Origin: Variovorax sp.
Lineage (GTDB): Bacteria > Pseudomonadota > Gammaproteobacteria > Burkholderiales > Burkholderiaceae_C
Reading direction: 5' to 3'
Assembly (NCBI GenBank): GCA_017744935.1
Contig: JAGIAI010000035.1
Location: 1-64,000 of the forward strand
DNA: 64,000 nt
Of this stretch, positions 45,751 through 54,393 are shown in pieces (within the stretch, counting starts at the first letter, position 1; each line of letters opens with the position of its first letter). Under the pieces are notes generated by a model. It made no database searches and was not told the DNA's origin. It worked only from the letters and a program-made list of their open reading frames with translations. Both the position numbers and the translations under genes were made by a program.

Positions 45751-45816
45751 ATGCCGAATGAGCGAATCACGGAGAGGCTTGAGCCTGGGACCACGCATCC
45801 CCGTAGCGGACATTGA
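45751..45816 (+). CDS. Possible 21-residue leader ORF upstream of the RgpF-like gene
   Basis: ATG 45751 is preceded by AGGAG with good spacing and encodes MPNERITERLEPGTTHPRSG plus H, then TGA. It is in the same frame as the next gene, 12 bases upstream of its ATG, which itself has only a weak ribosome site. It could be a leader peptide, or the true start of the gene interrupted by a stop codon. Confidence 0.3.
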   Translation: MPNERITERLEPGTTHPRSGH

Positions 45817-45828
45817 AAGTACCGATCA

Positions 45829-47340
45829 ATGTCGCAAGCAACTCGGCCTCCGCGCGCATTGCTGGCCGGAGTGGTACGCCGCCTGCAGGCTCTGCTCGCT
45901 CGCGTGCGAGGACGCCGTGACCTCGTGGGCTATCTGGACGGGCTGGAAGGCTACGAAGTCATCGGTTGGGCCGTCGACTACGCAAGATTCCCGGCACCCA
46001 CGCGCGTGGAGGTCTTGCTGGACGGCCAGTCCGTCGGGTGCATGCAGGCCGACAGCTTCCGACCGGACCTGCGCGACGAAGGCCTGCACACCGGGCATTT
46101 CGGCTTTCGCTTCGACCTCACCCCTTACAGCGCACATGGACGGTATTGCACGCTGGAGGTGCGTTTCGAAGACAGTGGCGCCCCCCTTCGCGGTTCACCT
46201 TGGCCGCTGACGCTTATCCGCGACGGACGCAGTACCTCCAATGCGAGCGCCCGGAAAGACGACGAGAGTCCGCGCGCACCCACCCGGACGATGGGCGCGC
46301 CAGACCTGGATGCGCTGCGGCGCGAAGGGGTGCTTCTCTATGCCATACGTAGTGAAAGCGGGCTTGCCTCTCCTTCAGTGGCGCAGAACCTGAAGGCGTT
46401 TCGCGAGCTCGGCTTCGCGACTGTCGTGATCAACAACTTTCATCCACCGGCCGCTCTCGTCGAGCGTGACGATTCGCTGGTTCGCCAGACCGACATGCTG
46501 ATCGAGCAGCAGTCGCGGGGGCGGGACTTTGCCGCCTGGCGCACAGGGCTCGAGCATCTTGCCCGCCAGCTTCCCGAGGCCCGCCGGGTGGTGTTCATGA
46601 ACGACAGTCTCGTTGGACCGTTTCACAGACTCGGTCCCGTGATTGAACATTTCTCCGACTCAAAAGCCGATCTGTGGGGCCTCACCGAGAGCTTCGACCG
46701 CACATATCACGTTCAGAGCAGCTTCTTCGCCTGCACTCCCGAACTGTTGGCGCTGCGCGAGGTGTCCAGCCATTTCGAGCGCTATGCCGGCACGGGGCGC
46801 GACGAGGCCGTTCTGCAGGGCGAACTCGGACTATCGCAGGTCGCATTGGCAGCCGGCGCACGGCTCGAAGCGATGTGCGACTACCACCAATTGGCTGAGA
46901 AATGGCTGGAGCAAGCTGTCCGGACGGAAGCTGCCTTGCATGAAGTCCTGCGCGCCAGCCGCAAAGGCGACGGCGATGGCGACGGCAATCCAGAGGGCAC
47001 GCAAATGCTGCAATGGATCCAGACCATCAAGGAGGCGGTCTACAGCGGCGTCACGCTGAACCCGCAGCACTTCTTCTGGGACACGCTGATCGAAGAGTTC
47101 CACTATCCGTACTTGAAGCGGGAATTGTTCACCAGCAACCCCTCGAAAATCATCTCGCTTCGAAGGCTCTGGGAGGTCCTCGCGCCCTTCGATGCAGCGC
47201 TGGTGCGCTCGATGCTGCGTCACGAGATGCTCACGCAAGGCGCGCAATGCGCGCTCCCGCCGCGACGGACGGGCGTCGCACCGACAGCGCGCGCACCAGC
47301 CTCCGCCGCGCGCGACCCAGTCGCGAGGTTGTTCTCATGA
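45829..47340 (+). CDS. RgpF-like (rhamnan synthesis F) family protein
   Basis: 503 residues. After a roughly 160-residue N-terminal part with beta-rich character (EGYEVIGWAVDYARFPAPTRVEVLLDG is recognisable in other glycan proteins) comes the rhamnan-synthesis domain (AQNLKAFRELGFATVVINN, VVFMNDSLVGPF, AQSSFFACTPELL-like blocks). Such proteins build surface polysaccharides such as O-antigen. First gene of the glycan cluster; its stop overlaps the methyltransferase start (ATGA). Confidence 0.75.
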   Translation: MSQATRPPRALLAGVVRRLQALLARVRGRRDLVGYLDGLEGYEVIGWAVDYARFPAPTRVEVLLDGQSVGCMQADSFRPDLRDEGLHTGHFGFRFDLTPYSAHGRYCTLEVRFEDSGAPLRGSPWPLTLIRDGRSTSNASARKDDESPRAPTRTMGAPDLDALRREGVLLYAIRSESGLASPSVAQNLKAFRELGFATVVINNFHPPAALVERDDSLVRQTDMLIEQQSRGRDFAAWRTGLEHLARQLPEARRVVFMNDSLVGPFHRLGPVIEHFSDSKADLWGLTESFDRTYHVQSSFFACTPELLALREVSSHFERYAGTGRDEAVLQGELGLSQVALAAGARLEAMCDYHQLAEKWLEQAVRTEAALHEVLRASRKGDGDGDGNPEGTQMLQWIQTIKEAVYSGVTLNPQHFFWDTLIEEFHYPYLKRELFTSNPSKIISLRRLWEVLAPFDAALVRSMLRHEMLTQGAQCALPPRRTGVAPTARAPASAARDPVARLFS

Positions 47341-48299
47341 GGGTCGATGACTACGAGTTCATGGTCGACACGGCCGCGAAGTTTTTCAGCTCCATCCGCA
47401 TCCACGGCTGGTTCCACCACCCTGAGGACAAACTGATCGCAGTGCACGTGCATGACGCACACCTTCGCGATCTGATCGCCGAAGTGGGACTGCCCTCTCC
47501 GGGCGTCGCGGGCCTGGGCATGGACAAGTGCTTTGCCGTGCAACTACTGCGCGACACGCAGACTTTCGGGGAGCAGATTCGCATCGAGTTCGAGACGGCC
47601 AAAGGTTGGCGTCACACTGTCCCGCTGCTGGATTTGTGCCATGACCGTATCGCGCGCTATCCCACCCTGGATATGGCGAGACGGTTCAGGGAGCTCGTGA
47701 TCGCGCGCCCCGGGGCCCGCCTCCTGGACATTGGCGGACGAGCGCGCAGCCGGTTCGAGCGCCGGACCGTCTATCCAGGCGTCGAGTACACGGTACTGGA
47801 CATCGTCGAAGCGCCGGAGGTGGATGTGGTGGGCGACGCTCATCGCATGTCGCAACTGTTCCCGAGCGAGCGCTTCGACTTCGTGCTCTCGGTCTCGGTG
47901 TTCGAGCATCTGATGATGCCGTGGACCATCGCGATCGAGATGAACCAGGTGATGAAGCCGGGTGCGCTTGCCTACATCCACACCCACCAGACCATAGGCT
48001 TGCACGATGCACCCTGGGACTTCTGGCGCTTCTCCGAATATGCGTGGGACGCGCTGTTCAATGCCCGCACTGGTTTCGAGATCGTCGAGCGTGGACAGGA
48101 CTTCGAACAGTACATCGTCCCCTTCGTATTCCGGGAAAACAAAGAAGATGCAGAACGGTCGGCTGGTTTCGAGTCTTCGGCCGTGCTGGTTCGGAAGATC
48201 GGCGACCCGACGCTGGCATGGAACGTGACCCCTGCCGACCTCACGGCGACCAGCTATCCGGAGCACGACGATGGTCAATCGGGCAGGAATGTGTTCTAG
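47337..48299 (+). CDS. Class I SAM-dependent methyltransferase (glycan cluster)
   Basis: 320 residues. An N-terminal region of about 110 residues precedes a Rossmann methyltransferase domain with LLDIGGRARSRFERR (motif I), a DIVEAPEVDVVGDAHRM segment and FDFVLSVSVFEHLMMP (the typical late motif). It is coupled by ATGA to the RgpF-like gene. It probably methylates a sugar of the surface glycan. Confidence 0.8.
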   Translation: MRVDDYEFMVDTAAKFFSSIRIHGWFHHPEDKLIAVHVHDAHLRDLIAEVGLPSPGVAGLGMDKCFAVQLLRDTQTFGEQIRIEFETAKGWRHTVPLLDLCHDRIARYPTLDMARRFRELVIARPGARLLDIGGRARSRFERRTVYPGVEYTVLDIVEAPEVDVVGDAHRMSQLFPSERFDFVLSVSVFEHLMMPWTIAIEMNQVMKPGALAYIHTHQTIGLHDAPWDFWRFSEYAWDALFNARTGFEIVERGQDFEQYIVPFVFRENKEDAERSAGFESSAVLVRKIGDPTLAWNVTPADLTATSYPEHDDGQSGRNVF

Positions 48300-48337
48300 G
48301 CGGGCTGCCCGGAACTGAACGACGAGAGGACACGGAC

Positions 48338-49111
48338 ATGGTCAAGGCTGTTCTGCTGGCCGGGGGATTGGGCACTCGCATCAGCGAGGAGACCGCCACG
48401 AAACCAAAGCCGATGATCGAGATCGGCGGCAAGCCGATCCTGTGGCACATCATGAAGATCTATTCGGCCCACGGGATCAACGAGTTCATCGTCTGTCTCG
48501 GCTACAAGGGCTACGTGATCAAGGAGTACTTCTCGAACTACTTTCTTCACACCTCCAATGTCACGTTCGACATTGCCCACAACGAGATGTGCGTGCACAG
48601 CAACCATTCCGAACCATGGAAGGTGACGCTGATCGATACCGGTGAAGACACGATGATCGGTGGCCGCGTGAAGCGCATCCTTCCCTATGTCGAGAACGAT
48701 GAACTCTTCTGCTTGACCTACGGCGACGGCGTTGGCAACGTGGATATCGGTGCCACGATCAAGTTCCATCGAAAAGCCGGACGAATGGCAACGGTTACCG
48801 CAACCCAGCCTCCTGGGCGCTTCGGCGCCATCCGCTATGAAGGCGACAAGGTGCTTGGCTTCCAGGAAAAGCCGCAGGGCGACGGTGGCTGGATCAACGG
48901 CGGCTTTTTCGTGCTGTCGCCCTCGGTGGGGTCCTACATACAAGGAGACGACACCGTATGGGAGCGTGAACCCATGGAAAACATCGCCCGCGACGGCCAA
49001 CTGTCCGTGTATTTCCACGAAGGCTTCTGGCATCCGCTCGACACGCTGCGTGACCGAAACCAGCTGGAAGAGTTGTGGCGCGCGAAGCAGGCGCCCTGGA
49101 AGGTCTGGTAG
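48338..49111 (+). CDS. rfbF: Glucose-1-phosphate cytidylyltransferase
   Basis: Makes CDP-glucose from CTP and glucose-1-phosphate, the entry to CDP-linked deoxysugars. 257 residues, usual length. LLAGGLGTRISEETATKPKPM is the nucleotide-binding signature, followed by EIGGKPILWHIMKIYS. ATG 48338 follows GAGAGGA. CDP-glucose 4,6-dehydratase, the normal next step, is not in the window. Confidence 0.94.
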   Translation: MVKAVLLAGGLGTRISEETATKPKPMIEIGGKPILWHIMKIYSAHGINEFIVCLGYKGYVIKEYFSNYFLHTSNVTFDIAHNEMCVHSNHSEPWKVTLIDTGEDTMIGGRVKRILPYVENDELFCLTYGDGVGNVDIGATIKFHRKAGRMATVTATQPPGRFGAIRYEGDKVLGFQEKPQGDGGWINGGFFVLSPSVGSYIQGDDTVWEREPMENIARDGQLSVYFHEGFWHPLDTLRDRNQLEELWRAKQAPWKVW

Positions 49112-49135
49112 TCACCACGCATCAAAGGAAGATCA

Positions 49136-50221
49136 ATGAACATCTTGATCGCGGGCAACATGGGCTATGTGGGGCCCGTTGTGGCGTCGCACCTGCGCGC
49201 CGCTCTGCCCGAGGCACGCTTGATCGGCTGCGACACTGGCTATTTCGCTCATTGCCTTACCGGTGCCACTCGCCTTCCGGAATCGGTGCTTGATGCCCAG
49301 CTCTTCGCCGACATCCGCGAGCTTCCCGACAGCGCGTTGCAAGGCATTGACGCAGTAGTGCTCCTGGCGGCCATCTCCAACGATCCGATGGGCGCGCGCT
49401 TCGAAGGCGTCACCGACGAAATCAACCACCGTGCCTGTTGCGACCTCGCGGGCCGAGCGCTGCGCGCGGGCGCGAGCCGCGTAGTTTTCGCATCGAGCTG
49501 CAGCATGTACGGCTTCGCAGAAGGCGGCGCACGCAGGGAAAACGACGCCCTCAATCCGCTCACCGCGTACTCGCGATCGAAGGTCGCAGCCGAGCAGATG
49601 CTTTCCGCGCTCGATCCTGACAAGGCCGTGATCACCTCACTTCGCTTCGCCACGGCCTGCGGCATGTCCGACCGGCTGCGACTGGATCTGGTGCTCAATG
49701 ATTTTGTCGCCTGCGCGCTCGCAACGCGCGAGATCACCGTCCTCAGCGACGGCACACCCTGGCGACCCCTGATCGAAGTTCGCGATATGGCCCGAGCCAT
49801 CGAATGGGCCTTGCAGCGCGACCCCGCCGAAGCGGGCCGTTATCTGGCGGTCAACGTCGGCGCAGCGCGCTGGAACCATCAGGTCAAGGATCTTGCCGAC
49901 GCGGTGGCGGCCAGCGTGCCGGGCACGCAAGTCAGCATCAACCGCGACGCGCCGCCAGACCGCCGCTCCTATAGGGTGGACTTCTCGCTGTACGAAAAAG
50001 TCGCCCCCAAGCATCAACCCCTCATCGAACTGGACCAGGCCATCGGCGACCTCTTGAGCGGGCTGAAGCGCTCTGGTTTCCATGACCCGGCATTCCGCAA
50101 CTCGCAGTACATGCGGCTCAAGGTACTGGAAGCCCACATGGCCGCGAACCGCCTCGACGAACGCCTGTGCTGGCGCAATACGGGACCCACCGAATCAGGG
50201 AAGCCACATGATCTTCAATGA
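49136..50221 (+). CDS. NAD-dependent epimerase/dehydratase (extended SDR)
   Basis: 361 residues. NAD-binding motif IAGNMGYVG near the start, Ser in SSCSMYGFAEG and the catalytic pair in AYSRSKVAAE (YxxxK). It is 24 bases after rfbF and overlaps the next gene by 14 bases. It probably transforms the CDP-sugar; it does not look like a standard CDP-glucose 4,6-dehydratase, but I cannot exclude that activity. Confidence 0.88.
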   Translation: MNILIAGNMGYVGPVVASHLRAALPEARLIGCDTGYFAHCLTGATRLPESVLDAQLFADIRELPDSALQGIDAVVLLAAISNDPMGARFEGVTDEINHRACCDLAGRALRAGASRVVFASSCSMYGFAEGGARRENDALNPLTAYSRSKVAAEQMLSALDPDKAVITSLRFATACGMSDRLRLDLVLNDFVACALATREITVLSDGTPWRPLIEVRDMARAIEWALQRDPAEAGRYLAVNVGAARWNHQVKDLADAVAASVPGTQVSINRDAPPDRRSYRVDFSLYEKVAPKHQPLIELDQAIGDLLSGLKRSGFHDPAFRNSQYMRLKVLEAHMAANRLDERLCWRNTGPTESGKPHDLQ

Positions 50222-50756
50222 AACGCCCTTGAAAGGCGCCTACACCATCGAGCTGGAAAAGCGCGGCGACGAGCGCGGCTTCTTTGCGCGACTGTTCTGC
50301 GCCCGGGAATTCGCGGAGAAAAACCTGGCATCGCAATTCGTGCAGATCAACAACTCATTGAGCGGCGCACGCGGCACCTTGCGCGGCATGCACTACCAAC
50401 TCGCACCGCACGATGAGGTGAAGCTGGTGCGCTGCATCCAGGGCGCGCTTTTTGACGTGATCGTCGACCTGCGGCCCGACTCGCCTACCTTCCGACGTTG
50501 GCATGGTGCCGAACTCAGCGCTTCCAACCGGCGGATGATGTACGTACCCGCCGGTTTCGCCCACGGTTTTCTCACGCTGAAGGACGACACTGAGGCGCTC
50601 TACCTGGTCAACAGCTTCTACGCACCCGACGCTGAGCGCGGTCTGCGCTTCAACGACCCTGCGCTCGGGATCGAATGGCCCAGCGACCCAACCGTCATCT
50701 CTGCCAAGGACGAGGCCTGGCCCCTTCTCGATCCAGCCGGAGGTGCTGCCGCATGA
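50208..50756 (+). CDS. rfbC: dTDP-4-dehydrorhamnose 3,5-epimerase family protein
   Basis: 182-residue cupin of the RmlC family. The conserved block RGMHYQLAPHDEVKLVRCIQGALFDVIVDLR and the later VPAGFAHGFLTL are family-typical. ATG 50208 begins MIFNETPLKG and overlaps the previous gene. In a CDP-sugar cluster it may be a 3- or 3,5-epimerase acting on a CDP-4-keto-sugar rather than on dTDP-sugar. Confidence 0.88.
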   Translation: MIFNETPLKGAYTIELEKRGDERGFFARLFCAREFAEKNLASQFVQINNSLSGARGTLRGMHYQLAPHDEVKLVRCIQGALFDVIVDLRPDSPTFRRWHGAELSASNRRMMYVPAGFAHGFLTLKDDTEALYLVNSFYAPDAERGLRFNDPALGIEWPSDPTVISAKDEAWPLLDPAGGAAA

Positions 50757-51700
50757 GGATTCTTCTCACCGGCGCCACTTCATTCACTGGCCTCTGGTTC
50801 GCGCAAAAATTGCGCGCGCATGGCCACGAGGTAGTCGCCACGCTGCGTGGTTCCCGCAACAGTTATGAAGGGCCGCGCGGACATCGGGTTCGGATGTTGG
50901 ACGAGTCAGGCGTTGAATGGGTGGAGTGCTGCAGCTTCGGCGACGAACGATTTCTGGCGCTGCTGGCGAGCGAACCGCTGGACGTGATCTGCCATCACGC
51001 AGCACAGGTCGGCGACTATCGGTCGTTGGATTTCGATATCGCCCAGGCATTGCAGGCCAACACGTTGGGTGCAAGGCGAGTTTTCGAGCTGATGGCCCAG
51101 CGCGGCATCCGCGCCATGGTGGCGACCGGCAGTGTCTTCGAGCCGGGCGAAGGGGCCGGCTCTGATCCTGGCCGGGCCTTCTCACCCTACGGACTCTCCA
51201 AGGGACTGAGTTGGGAGGTGTTGCGACACTGGGGAACGCTCAGCGGCGTTCCGCTGCACAAGTTCATCATCGCAAACCCTTTTGGCCCCTGGGAAGAACC
51301 GCGTTTCTGCGCCTATCTGATGCGCACCTGGGCGGCAGGAGGCACAGCGACCGTGGCCACGCCATCCTATGTGCGAGACAACATCCATGTGTCGCTGCTC
51401 GCCGATTGCTATGCCGATTTCGTAGCCCGTTGCACGCAACAGCAGGGTACTCAGACACGCTGCGCACCGGCCGGCTACGTAGAGAGCCAAGGCAGCTTCG
51501 CCCAGCGCTTCGCCAAGGAGATCTCTGTCAGGCTCAACATTGCGGCGCCGCTGGAGCTTGCGATGCAAGCGGAATTTCCTGAACCCTTCATGCGCACAAA
51601 TACCGACCGCGTGGATGCGCAGCGCCTCGGATGGAACGAGGCCGCCGCATGGGACATGCTGGCGGACTACTATGGCACCACCTATCTGGCGGCACGGTAA
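50753..51700 (+). CDS. NAD(P)-dependent epimerase/reductase (extended SDR)
   Basis: 315 residues with LLTGATSFTGLWFAQKL (nucleotide binding), ATGSVFEPGE (Ser region) and SPYGLSKGLSWE (YxxxK). It resembles the 4-ketoreductases that finish CDP-deoxysugars. ATG 50753 overlaps the stop of rfbC (ATGA); a longer upstream frame lies inside rfbC. Confidence 0.87.
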   Translation: MRILLTGATSFTGLWFAQKLRAHGHEVVATLRGSRNSYEGPRGHRVRMLDESGVEWVECCSFGDERFLALLASEPLDVICHHAAQVGDYRSLDFDIAQALQANTLGARRVFELMAQRGIRAMVATGSVFEPGEGAGSDPGRAFSPYGLSKGLSWEVLRHWGTLSGVPLHKFIIANPFGPWEEPRFCAYLMRTWAAGGTATVATPSYVRDNIHVSLLADCYADFVARCTQQQGTQTRCAPAGYVESQGSFAQRFAKEISVRLNIAAPLELAMQAEFPEPFMRTNTDRVDAQRLGWNEAAAWDMLADYYGTTYLAAR

Positions 51701-51705
51701 GGACC

Positions 51706-52824
51706 ATGGATCGACGCGAAGAATTGCTCAAATTCATTGCCAAGGCCCAGCGCGGGATCGAGGTCGGGCCTTGGTACAACCCCCTCACGCCCAAGCGAGA
51801 CGGGTACGACTGCCTGGTACTCGACGTCTTCGATGCCACCGTCCAGCGGCAACGCATCCTTGACAACCCAGAGATCGAGGACGCTCAGGCCGAGCGCGTC
51901 GAAGAAGTAGACCTGCTGGGCACAACCGCATCGCTGCAATCGCTGGTCGACGCACGCGGTGAGCTGGGCAGCTTCGACTACATCGTCTCCTCGCACAACA
52001 TCGAACACATCCCCAACCCCATCCAGTTCTTGCGGGGCTGCGGTCGCGTGCTCCGCGCTGGCGGCTTGCTGTCGCTCGCTGCCCCGGACCGGCGAGTCAG
52101 CTTTGACTTCTTCCGGCCTCACACGCCGCTGGCCGCATGGCTCGCAGCCTGGCTGGAGGGGCGGACGCGCCCCTCCTTCATGCAGATGTTCGAACTCGAA
52201 AGTCTCCATTCGCGCTTCGACCGCGACGGGGCACTCCTCGGCGGCTTCGGTCTCGACGATGATGCAAGCCGTGTCGTGGCCCTGCGCACCCTCGCCCAAG
52301 CCTATGACAGCTGGCGCGAGCGGATCGACACCGGCGACACCGACTACCACGACACCCACTGCTGGGCCTTCACCCCCGCATCTTTCGAGCTGCTGATACG
52401 CGATGCCGTCTACCTGCGCCTCATCCCTTTCGAACTGCAAGAGATCAGCGCCACCAATGGCAATGAGTTCTACGCTCATCTGCGCAATGTCGGCTTCGGC
52501 CTCGCGCCGACCCCCGCCGAGACCGAATCTTTCTACGAATACCGCCAGCAACTGCTCCACCGTATCAACGACGAGGCAGGCGCCAACTCGATCGAAACCG
52601 CTGCGCTGCGCCGCGCACTAGCGCAAGCCACGGAGCACATCAGTCGCATCGATCCGACTGTCCGTGCGCAGGAACACCTGGAAGCGCGACTCGTTGAACT
52701 CGAATACGCCAATCGCGCCCAGGCGGAGGCGCTGAGCGCATACCGGGCATCCACGAGCTGGCGGGTGACCGCACCTCTACGCTGGCTCGGCACGGCGTGG
52801 CGAACCGTGCGCGGCAGCGCGTGA
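51706..52824 (+). CDS. Methyltransferase with C-terminal coiled coil (glycan cluster)
   Basis: 372 residues. An SAM-type domain (IEVGPWYNPLTPKRDGYDCLVLDVFDA, FDYIVSSHNIEHIPNP) is followed by a helical stretch and then the block YRASTSWRVTAPLRWLG, a tail common to proteins of O-antigen assembly. It starts 5 bases after the preceding stop and closes the cluster. The methylated sugar is unknown. Confidence 0.82.
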   Translation: MDRREELLKFIAKAQRGIEVGPWYNPLTPKRDGYDCLVLDVFDATVQRQRILDNPEIEDAQAERVEEVDLLGTTASLQSLVDARGELGSFDYIVSSHNIEHIPNPIQFLRGCGRVLRAGGLLSLAAPDRRVSFDFFRPHTPLAAWLAAWLEGRTRPSFMQMFELESLHSRFDRDGALLGGFGLDDDASRVVALRTLAQAYDSWRERIDTGDTDYHDTHCWAFTPASFELLIRDAVYLRLIPFELQEISATNGNEFYAHLRNVGFGLAPTPAETESFYEYRQQLLHRINDEAGANSIETAALRRALAQATEHISRIDPTVRAQEHLEARLVELEYANRAQAEALSAYRASTSWRVTAPLRWLGTAWRTVRGSA

Positions 52825-52850
52825 TCACCCCTTGCCTTCGAGCCCAGCCG

Positions 52851-53288
52851 CTACCCCAATACGTCGTTCACCTGTTCGTTGAACTCGGTCTGGCTCAGCG
52901 CCGCACCAATTTCTCGCGGCAGCGCATCGCGCACCGAGAACACGCCGAGGATCTTCTTGCCCGACACCAGCGGCAGGTGACGGAAGCCGCGTTCAAGCAT
53001 CAGCACGACGGCATCGGATACCAATGTTTCCGGCGTGACACAGATCGGATTGGGTGTCATGACCGCGCGGACGCTGGTGGTGTCCGGATCGAGTCCTCGC
53101 GCGAGGACGCGCGTCATCAGATCGCGCTCCGTGAGGATGCCCAGGAGGCTCTCTGGCGGCTCCATGACGAGCACGCTGCCGCAGTTGGCGCGCGTCATCA
53201 CGCAGGCGGCGTCACGCACCGTGGCCTGTGGCGCCAGGCTGGTGACGTGCTTGCGCGAAATGGACTGGAAAACTGTGCGTTCAGCCAT
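52851..53288 (-). CDS. CBS domain-containing protein
   Basis: 145 residues with two CBS motifs: VRDAACVMTRANCGSVLVME with ILTERDLMTRVLARG, then VRAVMTPNPICVTPETLVSD with FRHLPLVSGKKILGVFSVRD. These domains sense adenosyl ligands; a sole CBS pair usually acts as a regulator. ATG 53288 follows GGAGGGGGCGGATC. It lies downstream of the 2-oxoacid oxidoreductase operon on the same strand but 49 bases from the nearest gene start. Confidence 0.88.
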   Translation of the reverse strand: MAERTVFQSISRKHVTSLAPQATVRDAACVMTRANCGSVLVMEPPESLLGILTERDLMTRVLARGLDPDTTSVRAVMTPNPICVTPETLVSDAVVLMLERGFRHLPLVSGKKILGVFSVRDALPREIGAALSQTEFNEQVNDVLG

Positions 53289-53337
53289 GATCCGCCCCCT
53301 CCGTTGGGAAACATCCAATGGTGCGACGTGCCTTCGG

Positions 53338-54393
53338 TTAACGCAAGCTGGCGTTCAGCCGCTCCAGCGCCTGTACGCCGGGGCAGAGTTCGGCCGGGCC
53401 GAGCGCATTGAGTGGCCGGTCGACGGTGTTGAGCGCGGTGTGCAGGTCGGTCGCGAGCGGGTCGACGTAGAGCAGCCCCGTCACGATCTCGCCCATCTCC
53501 TGGTGCCGCTGCATGTGCGCCATGGCCGCATAGCGGTCGGCAGGGTTGTAGTCCGGATGCAGGCTGCGCAGACGCAGGAGCGTGCCGTCGTGCTGGCGCA
53601 CTTCCATGACCTCGCCCGGCGCCATGTCCACCGTGATCTCCTCGCGCGCGCTGATGAAGTCGATCCGGCTCACCGCTTCGTTGTGCTCGCGGACGTAGTC
53701 ATAGCTCTTGGTGCTGCCTGGGTGGTTGTTGAACGCCACGCACGGGCTGATGACGTCGATGAACGCCGCGCCCCCATGGCTGATCGCGCCCTTGATCAAC
53801 GGCACGAGCTGCGCCTTGTTGCCCGAGAAGCCGCGCCCCACGTAGGTCGCGCCGAGCTGCAGCGCCATGGCGACGAGGTCCACCGGGCTGTCGGTGTTGA
53901 CCACGCCCTTCTTGCTCTTCGAGCCCTGGTCGGCGGTGGCGGAGAACTGGCCCTTGGTGAGCCCGTAGACGCCGTTGTTCTCGACGATGTAGGCCATGCG
54001 CACCCCGCGCCGCATCGCATGCGCGAACTGGCCGAGGCCGATGGAGGCCGAATCGCCATCGCCCGACACGCCGAGGTACAACAGGTCGCGGTTGGCCAGG
54101 TTGGCGCCGGTCAGCACACTGGGCATGCGGCCGTGCACCGTGTTGAAGCCGTGCGACGCACCAAGGAAATAGTCTGGCGTCTTCGAACTGCAGCCAATGC
54201 CTGAGAGCTTCGCGACGCGATGCGGCTCGATGTCCAGCTCCCAGCAGGCCTCGATGATCGATGCCGAGATCGAGTCATGCCCGCAGCCCGCGCACAGCGT
54301 GGAGATCTTCCCCTCGTAGTCGCGCCGCGTGTAGCCCACCTTGTTGGTGGCAAGGGTGGGATGCCGCATGCGCGGCTTGGCAATGTAGGTCAT
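53338..54393 (-). CDS. 2-oxoacid:acceptor oxidoreductase, beta subunit
   Basis: Thiamine-diphosphate-binding subunit, 351 residues. The TPP motif is GDGDSASIGLGQFAHAM followed by NNGVYGLTKGQFS, and the cluster cysteine region near the N-terminus is CAGCGHDS. With the alpha subunit it decarboxylates a 2-oxoacid to acyl-CoA and reduces ferredoxin. It overlaps the alpha gene by 4 bases. Confidence 0.92.
   Translation of the reverse strand: MTYIAKPRMRHPTLATNKVGYTRRDYEGKISTLCAGCGHDSISASIIEACWELDIEPHRVAKLSGIGCSSKTPDYFLGASHGFNTVHGRMPSVLTGANLANRDLLYLGVSGDGDSASIGLGQFAHAMRRGVRMAYIVENNGVYGLTKGQFSATADQGSKSKKGVVNTDSPVDLVAMALQLGATYVGRGFSGNKAQLVPLIKGAISHGGAAFIDVISPCVAFNNHPGSTKSYDYVREHNEAVSRIDFISAREEITVDMAPGEVMEVRQHDGTLLRLRSLHPDYNPADRYAAMAHMQRHQEMGEIVTGLLYVDPLATDLHTALNTVDRPLNALGPAELCPGVQALERLNASLR

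Larger units (their letters stand above)
45376..45828. other. Intergenic region between the divergent TauT-type operon and glycan cluster
   Basis: About 450 bases with a lower-GC patch near 45575-45625. It contains the palindrome at 45463-45487, a small hairpin CGCCG-AAA-CGGCG (45681-45693) and a short possible reading frame (45751-45816). I see no convincing sigma-70 hexamers. Promoters for both divergent operons must lie here. Confidence 0.6.
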
